This document shows positions 35,907 to 44,637 of a stretch of 64,000 bases of DNA, piece after piece. Within the stretch, counting starts at the first letter, position 1; every line of letters begins with the position of its first letter. The DNA lies in the NCBI RefSeq assembly GCF_900114385.1, contig NZ_FOSW01000001.1, forward strand, positions 248,001-312,000. Direction: 5' to 3'. Under the pieces are notes generated by a model. It was not told where the DNA came from and made no database searches. It worked only from the letters and a program-made list of their open reading frames with translations. Made by a program: the position numbers and the translations under genes. The stretch is from Geodermatophilus ruber (GTDB lineage: Bacteria > Actinomycetota > Actinomycetes > Mycobacteriales > Geodermatophilaceae).

Positions 35907-35947
35907 GGACCGGCGCCGGCGAGACAGGTCTCCGCCGGCGCCGGTCC
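35907..35947. terminator. Bidirectional terminator between convergent operons
   Basis: The 15-bp perfect arms GGACCGGCGCCGGCG and CGCCGGCGCCGGTCC have an 11-nt loop, just past iolA and just past the stop of the minus-strand isomerase (35955). Confidence 0.75.
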
Positions 35948-35954
35948 CCCCGTC

Positions 35955-36734
35955 TCAGGGGCTGAAGGCGGCGCGGAAGCGGTCGAGCGCCGCCGCGGGA
36001 TCCCCGGAGGCCCAGCCCTCCAGGGCGACGACCCCGGTGTAGCCCAGGCGGTGCAGCGCGGCGGCGATCGCGGGGTGGTGGATCTCCCCCGTGCCGGGCT
36101 CGCACCGCCCGGGGACGTCGGCCACCTGGACCTCCCCGATCAGCGGCAGCGCCCGCTCGACGAGCTGCACGAGGTTCCCCTCGCCGATCTGCGCGTGGTA
36201 GAGGTCGAGGTTGAGCCGCAGGTGCGGGCTCCCGACGGCCTCCACCAGCGCGATCGTGTCGGCCGCCCGGGCGAACGGGGTGCCCGGGTGGTCGACGGCG
36301 GTGTTGAGGTTCTCCAGCGTGAAGACCCGCCCCGCCCGCTCCCCCAGCTCCGCCAGGCGCTCGAGCGTGCGCGCAGCGGTGAGCCACATCGCCGGGGTCA
36401 CCCGCTCGGCGGGCACCACCGGCAGTCCCCGCCCGTCGAGCCCCGTCCCGTGCACGTTGAGCCGGGGGCAGTCCAGCTGCTCGGCCACCTTCAGCGACTC
36501 CGCGGCCGTGCGCAGCAGCTCCTCGGCACCGTGCGGGTCGGCCAGGGTGCCGCTGACGTAGCCGGTCATCGACGAGAACGCGGCGCCGGTCCGCACCAGC
36601 GCATCGACGTCCTTGGTCGTCCAGTCCCAGATCTCCACCTCGAAGCCGAGGCCGGCGATCCGCCGTACGCGCTCGGTGAACGGGAGGTCGAGGAAGAGCA
36701 TCTCCGCGGACGCCGCCAGCCGGTAGGAGCTCAC
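35955..36734 (-). CDS. Hydroxypyruvate-isomerase-like TIM-barrel protein
   Basis: The 259-aa protein starts at GTG 36734. The pattern resembles Hyi/IolI-type isomerases: RLNLDLYHAQIGEGN, VQVADVPGRCEPGTGEIHHP, and final ALEGWASGDPAAALDRF. The Glu and His metal ligands are present. It is the last gene of the P450 operon, overlapping the dehydrogenase by 4 nt. The substrate could be an inosose or keto-sugar rather than hydroxypyruvate. Confidence 0.8.
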   Translation of the reverse strand: MSSYRLAASAEMLFLDLPFTERVRRIAGLGFEVEIWDWTTKDVDALVRTGAAFSSMTGYVSGTLADPHGAEELLRTAAESLKVAEQLDCPRLNVHGTGLDGRGLPVVPAERVTPAMWLTAARTLERLAELGERAGRVFTLENLNTAVDHPGTPFARAADTIALVEAVGSPHLRLNLDLYHAQIGEGNLVQLVERALPLIGEVQVADVPGRCEPGTGEIHHPAIAAALHRLGYTGVVALEGWASGDPAAALDRFRAAFSP

Positions 36735-37747
36735 TTCTCCACCTCGTCGATCCGGACCGGCCGCCCGGCGCGCACCGACTCCGCCGCGGCCAGCGCGATG
36801 GCCAGGGCGGCGCGGGCGTCCTCCCCGGTCACCGGCGCCGGTCCCCCGCTGCGCACCGCCTCGACGAACGCGCCCAGCTCGGCGGTGTAGGCGTCCCGGA
36901 AGAGCTCCTGGTCACCTCGGACGGTCTCGACGACCCGCCCGGCCGGGCCGGAGAAGGCCAGCCCGCCGCGGCGGCCGTCGCCCATGGTCGCCATGCCGCC
37001 GGAGCCGAGCACCTCCCCGCGGACGTCGTAGCCGTAGGCGGCCTCGAAGCAGGCCTCGGCGACGCCCATCGCGCCGTCGTCGAACCGGAGGACGACGACG
37101 GCGGTGTCGAGCAGCCCGCGGTCCCGCCACCCCGGTTCCACCAGCGCGTCGGCGACCGCGTGCACCTCGACGACCTCGGCGCCGGGGTGGAGGAAGCGCA
37201 ACGTGTCGAAGTCGTGGATCAGCGTCTCGAGGAAGATCGTGTCCGGCGGGACGCGCGCGGGGTCGAATCCGCCCGGATCGCGGGTCAGCGACCGCAGCAG
37301 CCGGGGCGTGCCCAGCGTGCCGGCGTCCAGCAGTACGCGGGCGGCCCGCCAGTCGGGCGCGAACCGCCGGTTGAACCCGACCTGCAGGACCACCCCGGCC
37401 GCGCGGACGGCGTCGATGGCCCGGTCGGCGTCGGCGAGGGTGGCCGCCATCGGCTTCTCGCAGAACACGTGCCGGCCCGCCTCCGCGGCGGCGACCACCA
37501 GGGCCGCGTGCGTCCGGGCGGGCGACGCGACGACGACGGCATCCACCGCCGGGTCCTCCCACACCCGGGCCACGTCGGCGTAGCCGCGGCCGGCACCCAG
37601 CGCCGCGGCCAGCCGCTCCGCCGCTCCGGGTGCCGGATCGGCCACCGCGACCAGCCGCGCCCCGGGCAGCCGCCGGACCACCGTCTCGCCGTGGAAGGAG
37701 CCCATCCGCCCCGACCCGATCAGCGCCACCCCCACCGGCGCGCTCAC
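36731..37747 (-). CDS. Gfo/Idh/MocA dehydrogenase, cyclitol/sugar type
   Basis: From GTG 37747, overlapping the reductase stop by 4 nt, the protein is 338 aa. The motifs VALIGSGRMGSFHGE, VFCEKPMA, QVGFNRRFAPDW and ETLIHDFDTLRFL identify the family and suggest an inositol-dehydrogenase subgroup. It is a second IolG-like enzyme, here tied to the P450 pair, so it may oxidise the demethylated product. Confidence 0.82.
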   Translation of the reverse strand: MSAPVGVALIGSGRMGSFHGETVVRRLPGARLVAVADPAPGAAERLAAALGAGRGYADVARVWEDPAVDAVVVASPARTHAALVVAAAEAGRHVFCEKPMAATLADADRAIDAVRAAGVVLQVGFNRRFAPDWRAARVLLDAGTLGTPRLLRSLTRDPGGFDPARVPPDTIFLETLIHDFDTLRFLHPGAEVVEVHAVADALVEPGWRDRGLLDTAVVVLRFDDGAMGVAEACFEAAYGYDVRGEVLGSGGMATMGDGRRGGLAFSGPAGRVVETVRGDQELFRDAYTAELGAFVEAVRSGGPAPVTGEDARAALAIALAAAESVRAGRPVRIDEVEK

Positions 37748-38757
37748 AGGTCGAGCACCAGACGCGCGGTGCAGGCCCGGGAGACGCAGATCATCATGCA
37801 GTCGCCGGCCTGCTGCTCCTCGGGGCTGAGCACCGAGTCGCGGTGGTCGGGGGTGCCCTCGAGGACGCCGGTCTCGCAGGTGCCGCAGGTGCCCTCGGCG
37901 CACGAGGAGAGGACGGCGATGCCGGCCTCCTCGACCACCTCGAGGATGGAGCGGTCCGGCGGCACGGGCAGGGTCAGCTCGCTCTGCGCGAGCACCACCT
38001 CGAACGCCTCCGTGCGCGCCGGCTCGGCCAGCGGCCTGGCGGTGAACCGTTCCACGTGCAACGAACCGGCCGGCCAGCTCGCGCACCGGTGCTCGACGGC
38101 CGCGAGCAGCGGCTCGGGTCCGCAGCAGTAGACCCGCGTGCCGTCGGCAGGCGTGCCCAGCAGCGCGTCGAGGTCGAGCAGGCCGGTCTCGTCCTGCGGC
38201 CGCACGGACACCCGGTCGCCGTACCGGGCGAGCTCGTCGAGGAAGGCCATCGAGTCCCGCCGACGGCCGCCGTAGACCAGCCGCCAGTCGGCACCGGCGG
38301 CCTCCGCCGCGGCGATCATCGGTAGCAGCGGCGTGATACCGATCCCGCCGCCGATGAACAGGTACCGCGAGGCGTCGACGAGCGGGAAGTTGTTGCGCGG
38401 CCCGCGCACCCGGACGACGTCGCCGACCTGCAGCCGCTCGTGCACGTAGACCGAGGTGAGGCCGTCGGCCTCGCGGAAGACGCCCAGCCGCCACACGTGG
38501 TGGTCGGCGGGATCGCCGCAGAGGGAGTACTGCCGGGTCCGCATCCCGTCGAGCACCAGGTCGACGTGCGCGCCCGGCGTCCACGGCGGCAGCGGCTGAT
38601 CGGCCACCTCGCGCAGCGTCAGGACGACGACGCCCTCGGCGCCCTCCCGCTTGCCCTCCACGCGGACGTCGGCCTCGAACTCGGAGCCGACGAGGGTCAC
38701 GCTGGTGGTCCGGTGCTGCACGGTCTCGACGTGCGGCCGGCTCGCGGTCGGGGTCAT
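37744..38757 (-). CDS. PDR/VanB-type ferredoxin reductase (FMN-NAD-2Fe2S)
   Basis: The 337-aa protein has an N-terminal flavin domain (RQYSLCGDP), an NAD domain (FIGGGIGITPLLPM) and a C-terminal plant-type ferredoxin domain with CAEGTCGTC and a downstream Cys. This is the phthalate-dioxygenase-reductase layout. It carries electrons from NADH to an oxygenase, here the P450 encoded immediately upstream with a 4-nt overlap. Confidence 0.9.
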   Translation of the reverse strand: MTPTASRPHVETVQHRTTSVTLVGSEFEADVRVEGKREGAEGVVVLTLREVADQPLPPWTPGAHVDLVLDGMRTRQYSLCGDPADHHVWRLGVFREADGLTSVYVHERLQVGDVVRVRGPRNNFPLVDASRYLFIGGGIGITPLLPMIAAAEAAGADWRLVYGGRRRDSMAFLDELARYGDRVSVRPQDETGLLDLDALLGTPADGTRVYCCGPEPLLAAVEHRCASWPAGSLHVERFTARPLAEPARTEAFEVVLAQSELTLPVPPDRSILEVVEEAGIAVLSSCAEGTCGTCETGVLEGTPDHRDSVLSPEEQQAGDCMMICVSRACTARLVLDL

Positions 38758-40001
38758 CGCTGCTCCCGGGGGGTCGTGGCGGCCGGCACCGGGAACGACA
38801 GCGGCAGGTGCGACCAGACGTACATGTTGGGCGTGGTGGCGTAGCGCACCGGCGGGCCGGCGAGGGTGTAGTCGCCGAGGACGGGCAGCGCCTCCTCCAG
38901 CGCGACCCTCGCCTCCAGCCGGGCCAGCGGGGCGCCGAGGCAGCCGTGCCGGCCCTCCCCGAACCCGAGGTGGCGGAACCGGCCGCGGGTGACGTCGAAG
39001 GACTCCGGGTCGGCGAACTGGCGCTCGTCGCGGTTGGCCGCGCCGTAGACGAGGACCACCCGGCCGCCCTCCGGGATGGTCACGCCGTGCAGGGTGACCT
39101 CGCGGGATGTGGTGCGGCCGACGAGCTGGAGCGGGCTGGAGTGGCGGATCGTCTCCTCGACCGCGGCCGGGAGCAGGGCCGGGTCCCGCTGCAGCAGCGC
39201 CCGCTGGTCGGGGTTGTCGGCGAGCAGCTTGAACAGCGAGCCGGTGAGCCCGGCGGTGCTCTCCACCCCGCCGAGGAAGAGCACCATCATCAGGCCGAGG
39301 ATCTCCGAGGCCGGCTCGAGGTGGTCGTCCGCGAACGGCACGCCGTCGATCTCGGCGCGGACCAGCTCGCTGACGACGTCCTGCCGCGGACGGGCGCGCC
39401 GGTCCTCCAGCAGCCGGATGAAGTAGTCCCGGATGCCCTCGGTGGCCGCCCGGGCGACCGGGGTCAGGCTGGGGTCGCCGGGACGGCGGTCCTTGAGCTC
39501 GTGCACCCAGCGGTCGAGCTGGGCCCGGTCCCCCTCCTCGGCGCTGGGCAGGCCGAGCACGGCGAAGAAGACCTCGTTGGGCATCGGCCAGGCCAGCTCC
39601 TGGGCCAGGTCGACCTCGCCCCGGTCCCGCCACCTCGCCACGAGCCCGCGCACGACCTCGCGGATGGCGTCCTCGCGGGCCGCGATCCGGCGGGGCAGGA
39701 AGTGCGGCTGCACGACCCGGCGGATCTGGTCGTGCCGCGGGTTGTCGATGTCGGGCAGGAATCCCGGCCCGCTCTGGTCCTTCGCGGTGTCGTCGATGTC
39801 GATGCCCTCGTAGCTGAGGAACGTCTCCGGGTCCGTCGCGGCCGCCCGGACGTCCTCGAACCGGGAGAGCGCCCACCAGTTCCACCTCTCGCTGCGGAAC
39901 ACCGGCGCCTCGTCCCGCATCCACCGGTACACGGGGAACGGGTCGGCCTGGAACTCCGGGCTGAACGGGTCGTACTCCATCGCCGTCGGTGCACTGGTCA
40001 C
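38754..40001 (-). CDS. Cytochrome P450 paired with a PDR reductase
   Basis: The 415-aa soluble P450 has a heme-binding loop FGEGRHGCLGAP, ExxR in EETIR, and an I-helix reading FLGGVESTAG, a variant of the usual AGxDT. It forms a two-component system with the adjoining reductase, an arrangement known from O-demethylating P450s such as GcoAB and those acting on methylated sugars. Its neighbours (dehydrogenase, isomerase, LacI regulator) point to a cyclitol or sugar substrate. The substrate is inferred. Confidence 0.88.
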   Translation of the reverse strand: MTSAPTAMEYDPFSPEFQADPFPVYRWMRDEAPVFRSERWNWWALSRFEDVRAAATDPETFLSYEGIDIDDTAKDQSGPGFLPDIDNPRHDQIRRVVQPHFLPRRIAAREDAIREVVRGLVARWRDRGEVDLAQELAWPMPNEVFFAVLGLPSAEEGDRAQLDRWVHELKDRRPGDPSLTPVARAATEGIRDYFIRLLEDRRARPRQDVVSELVRAEIDGVPFADDHLEPASEILGLMMVLFLGGVESTAGLTGSLFKLLADNPDQRALLQRDPALLPAAVEETIRHSSPLQLVGRTTSREVTLHGVTIPEGGRVVLVYGAANRDERQFADPESFDVTRGRFRHLGFGEGRHGCLGAPLARLEARVALEEALPVLGDYTLAGPPVRYATTPNMYVWSHLPLSFPVPAATTPREQR

Positions 40002-40037
40002 GGTCTGCTCCGGGGGTGGGGGACGGGGTGCGGCGGG

Positions 40038-40214
40038 TCAGATCCCGCGTGCGGCGTCGAGGAGGGTCCGCGCGGCAGTGCGCAGCCCCTCGATCGGGTC
40101 GAGCTCCTGGTCCTCGTGCTCGATGGCGACCGCCATGCCGGGGTCCACCTTCTGCAGCGCGGCGAGGAACCGGGTCCCGGTCGTGCAGGACGGCGGTGCA
40201 GCACCGAGCTTCAT
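40038..40214 (-). pseudogene. Sugar isomerase/epimerase remnant (58 aa)
   Basis: From ATG 40214, with GAGGAGGG before it, the frame reads MKLGA, like the N-terminus of a ~290-aa isomerase. It then goes directly to a C-terminal stretch (FLAALQKVDPGMAVAIEHED, QELDPIEGLRTAARTLLDAA) of the same family. The central barrel has been lost without breaking the frame. It is the first gene of the P450 operon, 36 nt before the P450 start. Confidence 0.6.
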
Positions 40215-40262
40215 GGGTGGAGCCCTCCTCGCGCAGGGCCGGGAACGATCCCGAGAACAGCG

Positions 40263-40278
40263 CTTAAAGCGCTTTAAG
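40263..40278. promoter_or_regulatory. LacI-family operator, perfect 16-bp palindrome
   Basis: CTTAAAGCGCTTTAAG is a perfect palindrome with the central CG typical of LacI/GalR operators. It lies between the P450 operon start and the divergent LacI gene and probably controls both. Its AT-rich arms stand out against the GC-rich background. Confidence 0.8.
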
Positions 40279-40331
40279 ATAAGGGTGAATCATCCGAGCG
40301 GTAGGCGCTTATGTCAAGACATGGGAGCGGG

Positions 40332-41354
40332 ATGAACGAAACGGGAGAGAGACGGCGGCCGCGGCTGGCGGACGTCGCGGCCGAGGTGGGCCTGTCGCCG
40401 GCGTCGGTATCGCTCGTCCTGCGCGGCGCGCACGGCCCGAGCGCGGCCACCCGGGAACGCGTGCTCGAGGCCGCCGCCCGGCTGGGCTACCGCGCCGACC
40501 GCGCGGCGAGCCTGCTCGCCCGGCGCCGGAGCCGGCTGATCGGCGTGATGATGGACGTCCGCAGCGACTACCACGGCGAGCTGGTCGAGGACGTCCACGA
40601 GGCGGCCGAGCAGCACGGGTACGACCTCGTCCTGAGCACCCTCACCCGCACCCGGGACGAGCGGCGGGCCGTCGAGACACTGCTGGACTCGCGGTGCGAG
40701 GCGCTCGTCCTGCTCGGTCCGGACGCACCGGCCGCCTGGCTCGCGGAGCTGGACCGCCAGCTCCCGGTCGTGGTGGTAGGGCGCGCGCTCGGCTCCCCCG
40801 GCGTCGACGTCGTCCGGGCCGCGGACGACGAGGGGGTGAGCCGGGCGGTGGACCACCTGGCCGGGCTGGGGCACGCGGACATCGCCTACGTCGACGGCGG
40901 AGCCGGGGAGATCGCCGCCGCCCGGCGGGGCGGGTACCGGCGCGCGATGCGCCGGCACGGCCTGCGCGACCGCGTCCGGGTCGTCCCCGGTGACCACGCG
41001 GAGGAGGCCGGCATCCGGGCGGCCGCCGTCCTGACCGCGGGGAGCCCGCGGCCCACGGCGGTCGCGACGTTCAACGACCGCGTCGCCGTGGGGCTGCTCG
41101 ACGCGCTCAGCCGGGCGGGCATCGCCGTCCCCGGCGAGATCTCGGTCGTGGGCTACGACGACAGCCCGCTGTCCCGCCTGGCGCACGTGGACCTCACGAC
41201 GGTCAGCCAGAACGCGGCGGGGCTCGTCGAGCACGCCGTCGCCGCCCTCGTCGAGCGGCTGGACGGCGGCCGGACCGAGCACCGCGAGGTCGTCCTGGCC
41301 CCGCGCCTGGTCGTGCGGTCGACGACCGGACCACCGGGCCGACCGCCCCGGTGA
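40332..41354 (+). CDS. LacI-family regulator
   Basis: The 340-aa protein starts at ATG 40332. The N-terminal HTH (RLADVAAEVGLSPASVSLVL) and hinge are followed by a periplasmic-binding-like ligand domain ending in VGYDDSPLSRLAHVDLTTV. It is divergent from the P450 operon, with the palindrome at 40263-40278 between, and convergent with the transporter ATPase gene. It probably senses a sugar or cyclitol. Confidence 0.9.
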   Translation: MNETGERRRPRLADVAAEVGLSPASVSLVLRGAHGPSAATRERVLEAAARLGYRADRAASLLARRRSRLIGVMMDVRSDYHGELVEDVHEAAEQHGYDLVLSTLTRTRDERRAVETLLDSRCEALVLLGPDAPAAWLAELDRQLPVVVVGRALGSPGVDVVRAADDEGVSRAVDHLAGLGHADIAYVDGGAGEIAAARRGGYRRAMRRHGLRDRVRVVPGDHAEEAGIRAAAVLTAGSPRPTAVATFNDRVAVGLLDALSRAGIAVPGEISVVGYDDSPLSRLAHVDLTTVSQNAAGLVEHAVAALVERLDGGRTEHREVVLAPRLVVRSTTGPPGRPPR

Positions 41355-41373
41355 GGCGGACCGGTGGCGGAGA

Positions 41374-42189
41374 TCAGCGCTCCAGCTCGTGCGAGAGGGC
41401 GGCGAGCTCCTGCCCGCCGGCCATCTCGGTGGTGAGCTCCTCCAGGGTGACCTCGGAGCGCTTCTTGTCCAGCACCCGGCGGCCGAGCTTCAGGATGATG
41501 AAGTGGTCGCCCACCAGGTAGGCGTGGTGCGGGTTGTGGGTGATGAAGACGACGCCCAGCCCGGCGTCGCGGGCGGCAGCGGTGTACTTGAGGACGACGC
41601 CGGACTGCTTGACGCCGAGCGCCGCCGTCGGCTCGTCGAGGATCAGCACCCGAGCCCCGAAGTACACCGCCCGGGCGATCGCGACGCACTGCCGCTGCCC
41701 ACCCGACAGCGTTCCGATCGGCTGGTTGATGTCCTTGACGACGATGCCCATCTTCTGCAGCTCGGCGTCGGCGATCTCCCGCATGGCCTTGATGTCGAGC
41801 GGGGCCAGCGGGTAGCTGCCCTTGCGGATCTCCGAGCCGAGGAAGAAGTTGCGCCAGACCTCCATGAGGGGCACCACGGCCAGGTCCTGGTAGACCGTGG
41901 CGATGCCGTGGTCCAGCGACTCCCGCGGCGAGCCGAAGTGGACCTCCTTGCCGTCCACCTTGACCGTGCCCTCGGTGTGCGGGTGCAGCCCAGAGATGAT
42001 CTTGATGAGGGTGGACTTGCCGGCTCCGTTGTCACCCAGCACGCAGGCGACCTCCCCGGCGTTGACCGTCAGGTTGATGCCCTCCAGCGCCCGGATGGCG
42101 CCGTAGCTCTTGCCGCAGCCGTCCATCTCGACCAGCGGCGTGCCGGCCTTCAGGTCGCGGGCGGCGTGTTCGGCCAGGGTGTCGGTCAC
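41374..42189 (-). CDS. Sugar/inositol ABC transporter, ATP-binding protein
   Basis: The 271-aa protein has a single ABC domain with Walker [11 protein letters not shown] loop, signature LSGGQRQ, Walker B VLILDEP and switch ITHN. Most ribose-type importers use a double-ABC RbsA; this single-domain form is the FrcA-like subclass. It is the last gene of the transporter operon. Confidence 0.9.
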   Translation of the reverse strand: MTDTLAEHAARDLKAGTPLVEMDGCGKSYGAIRALEGINLTVNAGEVACVLGDNGAGKSTLIKIISGLHPHTEGTVKVDGKEVHFGSPRESLDHGIATVYQDLAVVPLMEVWRNFFLGSEIRKGSYPLAPLDIKAMREIADAELQKMGIVVKDINQPIGTLSGGQRQCVAIARAVYFGARVLILDEPTAALGVKQSGVVLKYTAAARDAGLGVVFITHNPHHAYLVGDHFIILKLGRRVLDKKRSEVTLEELTTEMAGGQELAALSHELER

Positions 42190-42193
42190 GACG

Positions 42194-43255
42194 TCATCTC
42201 CTCTGGGCCGCGTAGTTCTTGATGTACAGGTTGACCATCACGGCGAGCAGCAACATCACGCCCAGGAAGGTCCGGAACCAGTTCGGGTCCCAGCCGGCGT
42301 AGACGATGCCCTGGGTGGTCATCCCGAAGATGAAGGCACCGAGCGCCGAGCCGACGGCCGAGCCGTAACCACCGGTGAGCAGAGCGCCGCCGACGACCGC
42401 GGCGATGATGTAGATGAACTCGTTGCCGACGCCGAGGCCGGCCTGCACCGTGCTGAAGTTGAAGAGCAGGTGCATGCCGAGGAACCAGGCCAGGAACGAC
42501 ACGCCCATGAACAGGCCGATCTTGACCCTGCGGACGGGCACGCCGACGGCACGAGCGCTGGCGGCGTTGCCGCCGGAGGCGGTGATCCAGTTGCCGGTGC
42601 GGGTGCGCAGCAGCAGCCAGGTGCCGACGGCCACGAACACCAACCACCACAGCACGGTGACCTTGACGGTCATGAACCCGAGCGGGACGTCGCTGGCGAA
42701 GATGGCCCTGGCCTGGTCGAACCCGTCGAGGTTGCTGGTGTTGGGCGTGGCCACGGTGCCGGTGACCAGCTTCGTGACGCCGAGGTTGACGCCCTGCAGG
42801 ATGAAGAAGGTGCTCAGCGTGATGAGGAAGCTGGGAATACCGGTCCTCACCACCAGGTACCCGTTGACGAACCCGATGACCAGGGCGATCAGCAGGCTCA
42901 CCACGACGCCGACCCACATGTTCAGGCTGAACTGGTAGCAGATCATCGCCGAGGCGAGCGCGGTCGTGGTCACCGTGACACCGGCGGACAGGTCGAACTC
43001 GCCACCGATCATCAGCAGCGCCACACCGACCGCGACGATCCCGATGGTCGAGGAGGCGTAGAGGACCGTCGCCAGCGCCGGCAGGGTCCGGAACGGCGGG
43101 GCGATGGCGTAGAAGAACGCGAAGATCACGATCGCCGCGGCCAGCGCGCCGACCTCGGGGCGGGCGAGCACGCGGGACACCAGGGATCGTTCGGCGCGCC
43201 CCGGAGGCGGAGCCGGGGGCGCGGCCGACGGTTTCGTCACCACGGATGAGCTCAT
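42194..43255 (-). CDS. Sugar/inositol ABC transporter permease
   Basis: The 353-aa protein has about ten hydrophobic segments. The conserved loop [20 protein letters not shown] is the EAA-like motif of RbsC/FrcC-type permeases. It lies between the binding-protein and ATPase genes in one operon. Confidence 0.9.
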   Translation of the reverse strand: MSSSVVTKPSAAPPAPPPGRAERSLVSRVLARPEVGALAAAIVIFAFFYAIAPPFRTLPALATVLYASSTIGIVAVGVALLMIGGEFDLSAGVTVTTTALASAMICYQFSLNMWVGVVVSLLIALVIGFVNGYLVVRTGIPSFLITLSTFFILQGVNLGVTKLVTGTVATPNTSNLDGFDQARAIFASDVPLGFMTVKVTVLWWLVFVAVGTWLLLRTRTGNWITASGGNAASARAVGVPVRRVKIGLFMGVSFLAWFLGMHLLFNFSTVQAGLGVGNEFIYIIAAVVGGALLTGGYGSAVGSALGAFIFGMTTQGIVYAGWDPNWFRTFLGVMLLLAVMVNLYIKNYAAQRR

Positions 43256-43309
43256 GGACTGCTCCCAGCGAATGCGGGGGAGCCGGGTGACCCGGCTCCC
43301 CTCGGGGGA

Positions 43310-44278
43310 CTACCGGGTGTTGTTGTTCGCGTACTCGACGATCGGGCCGATGTTGCTCTGGTCGACGACCGACGGACCGGTCAGGACGGGCCCCCCGCCG
43401 CCGATGTCGTTGCCGTTGGTGAGGTTCAGCCACAGCGCCGTCACGGCCATGTAGCCCTGCACGTAGGGCTGCTGGTCGACCGAGAATGCGATGCCGCCGT
43501 TGTCGATCTGCTCGGCGACGTCGGCGTTCAGGTCGAAGGTGGCGATGGACGCCTGGCTGCCGGAGTCGGTCTTGGACTGCTGGGCGGCGAGGGCGATGTC
43601 GGCGCCCAGAGTCACCACGTTGGCGATCGAGGCGTCCTGCTGGAGCTTGGCCCCGATGGTCTGCTGCACCGCCGGCAGGTCCCGGCCGTTGACGTAGAGG
43701 ACCTCGGTGTCGGGGAAGGTCTTCGCCACGCCGGCGCAGCGCGCCTCGAGCTGGACCTGCCCCTGCTCCTGGATCACGCAGACGGTGTGGCCGGGGTTCT
43801 CCTGGGCGATCTTCGAGCCCACCGTCTGGCCGGCGAGGTCCTCGTCCGAGCCGAAGTACATCGGGATCCCGAACCGCTCGTAGTCGGTGATGCCGGCGTT
43901 GAACGCGACCGTCGGGATGCCCGCCTCGATCGCCTTCTGCACGTTCGGACCGATGGCGTCAGGAGTGGGCAACGTGGTGGCCAGCCCATCCACGTCGCTG
44001 TCGATCGCGTTCTGGATCAGCGTCGCCTGCTCGCCGGCGTCCTGGTTGTTGGAGTAGTTCAGCGTGATGCCGTGATCGCTCGCGGCCTGCTCGGCCCCGG
44101 CGCGGATCTTGTCCCAGAAGGTGTCACCCGGCGCCTCGTGGGTGACCATCGCGATGGTGAACTCCTCGCCGCCACCCCCCGCGTTCTGCGCGCCCCCCTC
44201 GCTGCTGCACCCGGCCACCACCAGGGCGAGAGCACCGGCCCCGGCCAGCACCTGCAGCGGCTTCCCGACTCGTCTCAT
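43310..44278 (-). CDS. Sugar/inositol ABC transporter, substrate-binding lipoprotein
   Basis: From ATG 44278, after GAGAGGAA, the protein is 322 aa. A signal peptide with lipobox VVAGC is followed by a Gly-rich linker and a type I periplasmic-binding fold (FTIAMVTHEAPGDTFWDKIR, VAFNAGITDYERFG). Sequence alone does not settle inositol versus another sugar; the neighbours favour a cyclitol. Confidence 0.9.
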   Translation of the reverse strand: MRRVGKPLQVLAGAGALALVVAGCSSEGGAQNAGGGGEEFTIAMVTHEAPGDTFWDKIRAGAEQAASDHGITLNYSNNQDAGEQATLIQNAIDSDVDGLATTLPTPDAIGPNVQKAIEAGIPTVAFNAGITDYERFGIPMYFGSDEDLAGQTVGSKIAQENPGHTVCVIQEQGQVQLEARCAGVAKTFPDTEVLYVNGRDLPAVQQTIGAKLQQDASIANVVTLGADIALAAQQSKTDSGSQASIATFDLNADVAEQIDNGGIAFSVDQQPYVQGYMAVTALWLNLTNGNDIGGGGPVLTGPSVVDQSNIGPIVEYANNNTR

Positions 44279-44637
44279 CGAGTGTTCCTCTCGTCGTGCG
44301 ACCCACCGGGAGGGCAAGCCGCGGGGATGGGCGTGCGGGGGTGGAACGGGAGAGCGGGACGACGATCGGCACGTGGCTGCAGGCATCGTCCAGCGCCCGC
44401 GCACGCGGGGGAAGCGGTTCGGTGCCGACGGCGACGGCGCCGGCGCTCGACGCGCTGCGGAACGGAAGGGCCGGCTGCATCGGGCGCCATCGCCTCTCCT
44501 CTCGGCATCCGCGACCAACGCACGGAGGCCCACGATCACCCGGAGCACGGAAGGTGCGACGCTCCATATGTCCGGACAAACTGACATGAGGAATGTGGCA
44601 CGGGCCACATTTTCCGTCAACACCCCGGCGGGCCGGC
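44279..44637. other. Promoter region upstream of the transporter operon
   Basis: This stretch of about 360 bp has no convincing gene. It holds TGTCCGGACA (44569-44578), and AT-richer sequence (CTCCATATG) beside it could form part of a promoter for the binding-protein gene. Confidence 0.5.
44569..44578. promoter_or_regulatory. TGTCCGGACA operator candidate
   Basis: This perfect 10-bp palindrome is followed by AA. One base differs from the site at 30569-30578 beside the GntR gene, suggesting shared control of uptake and breakdown. Confidence 0.55.
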
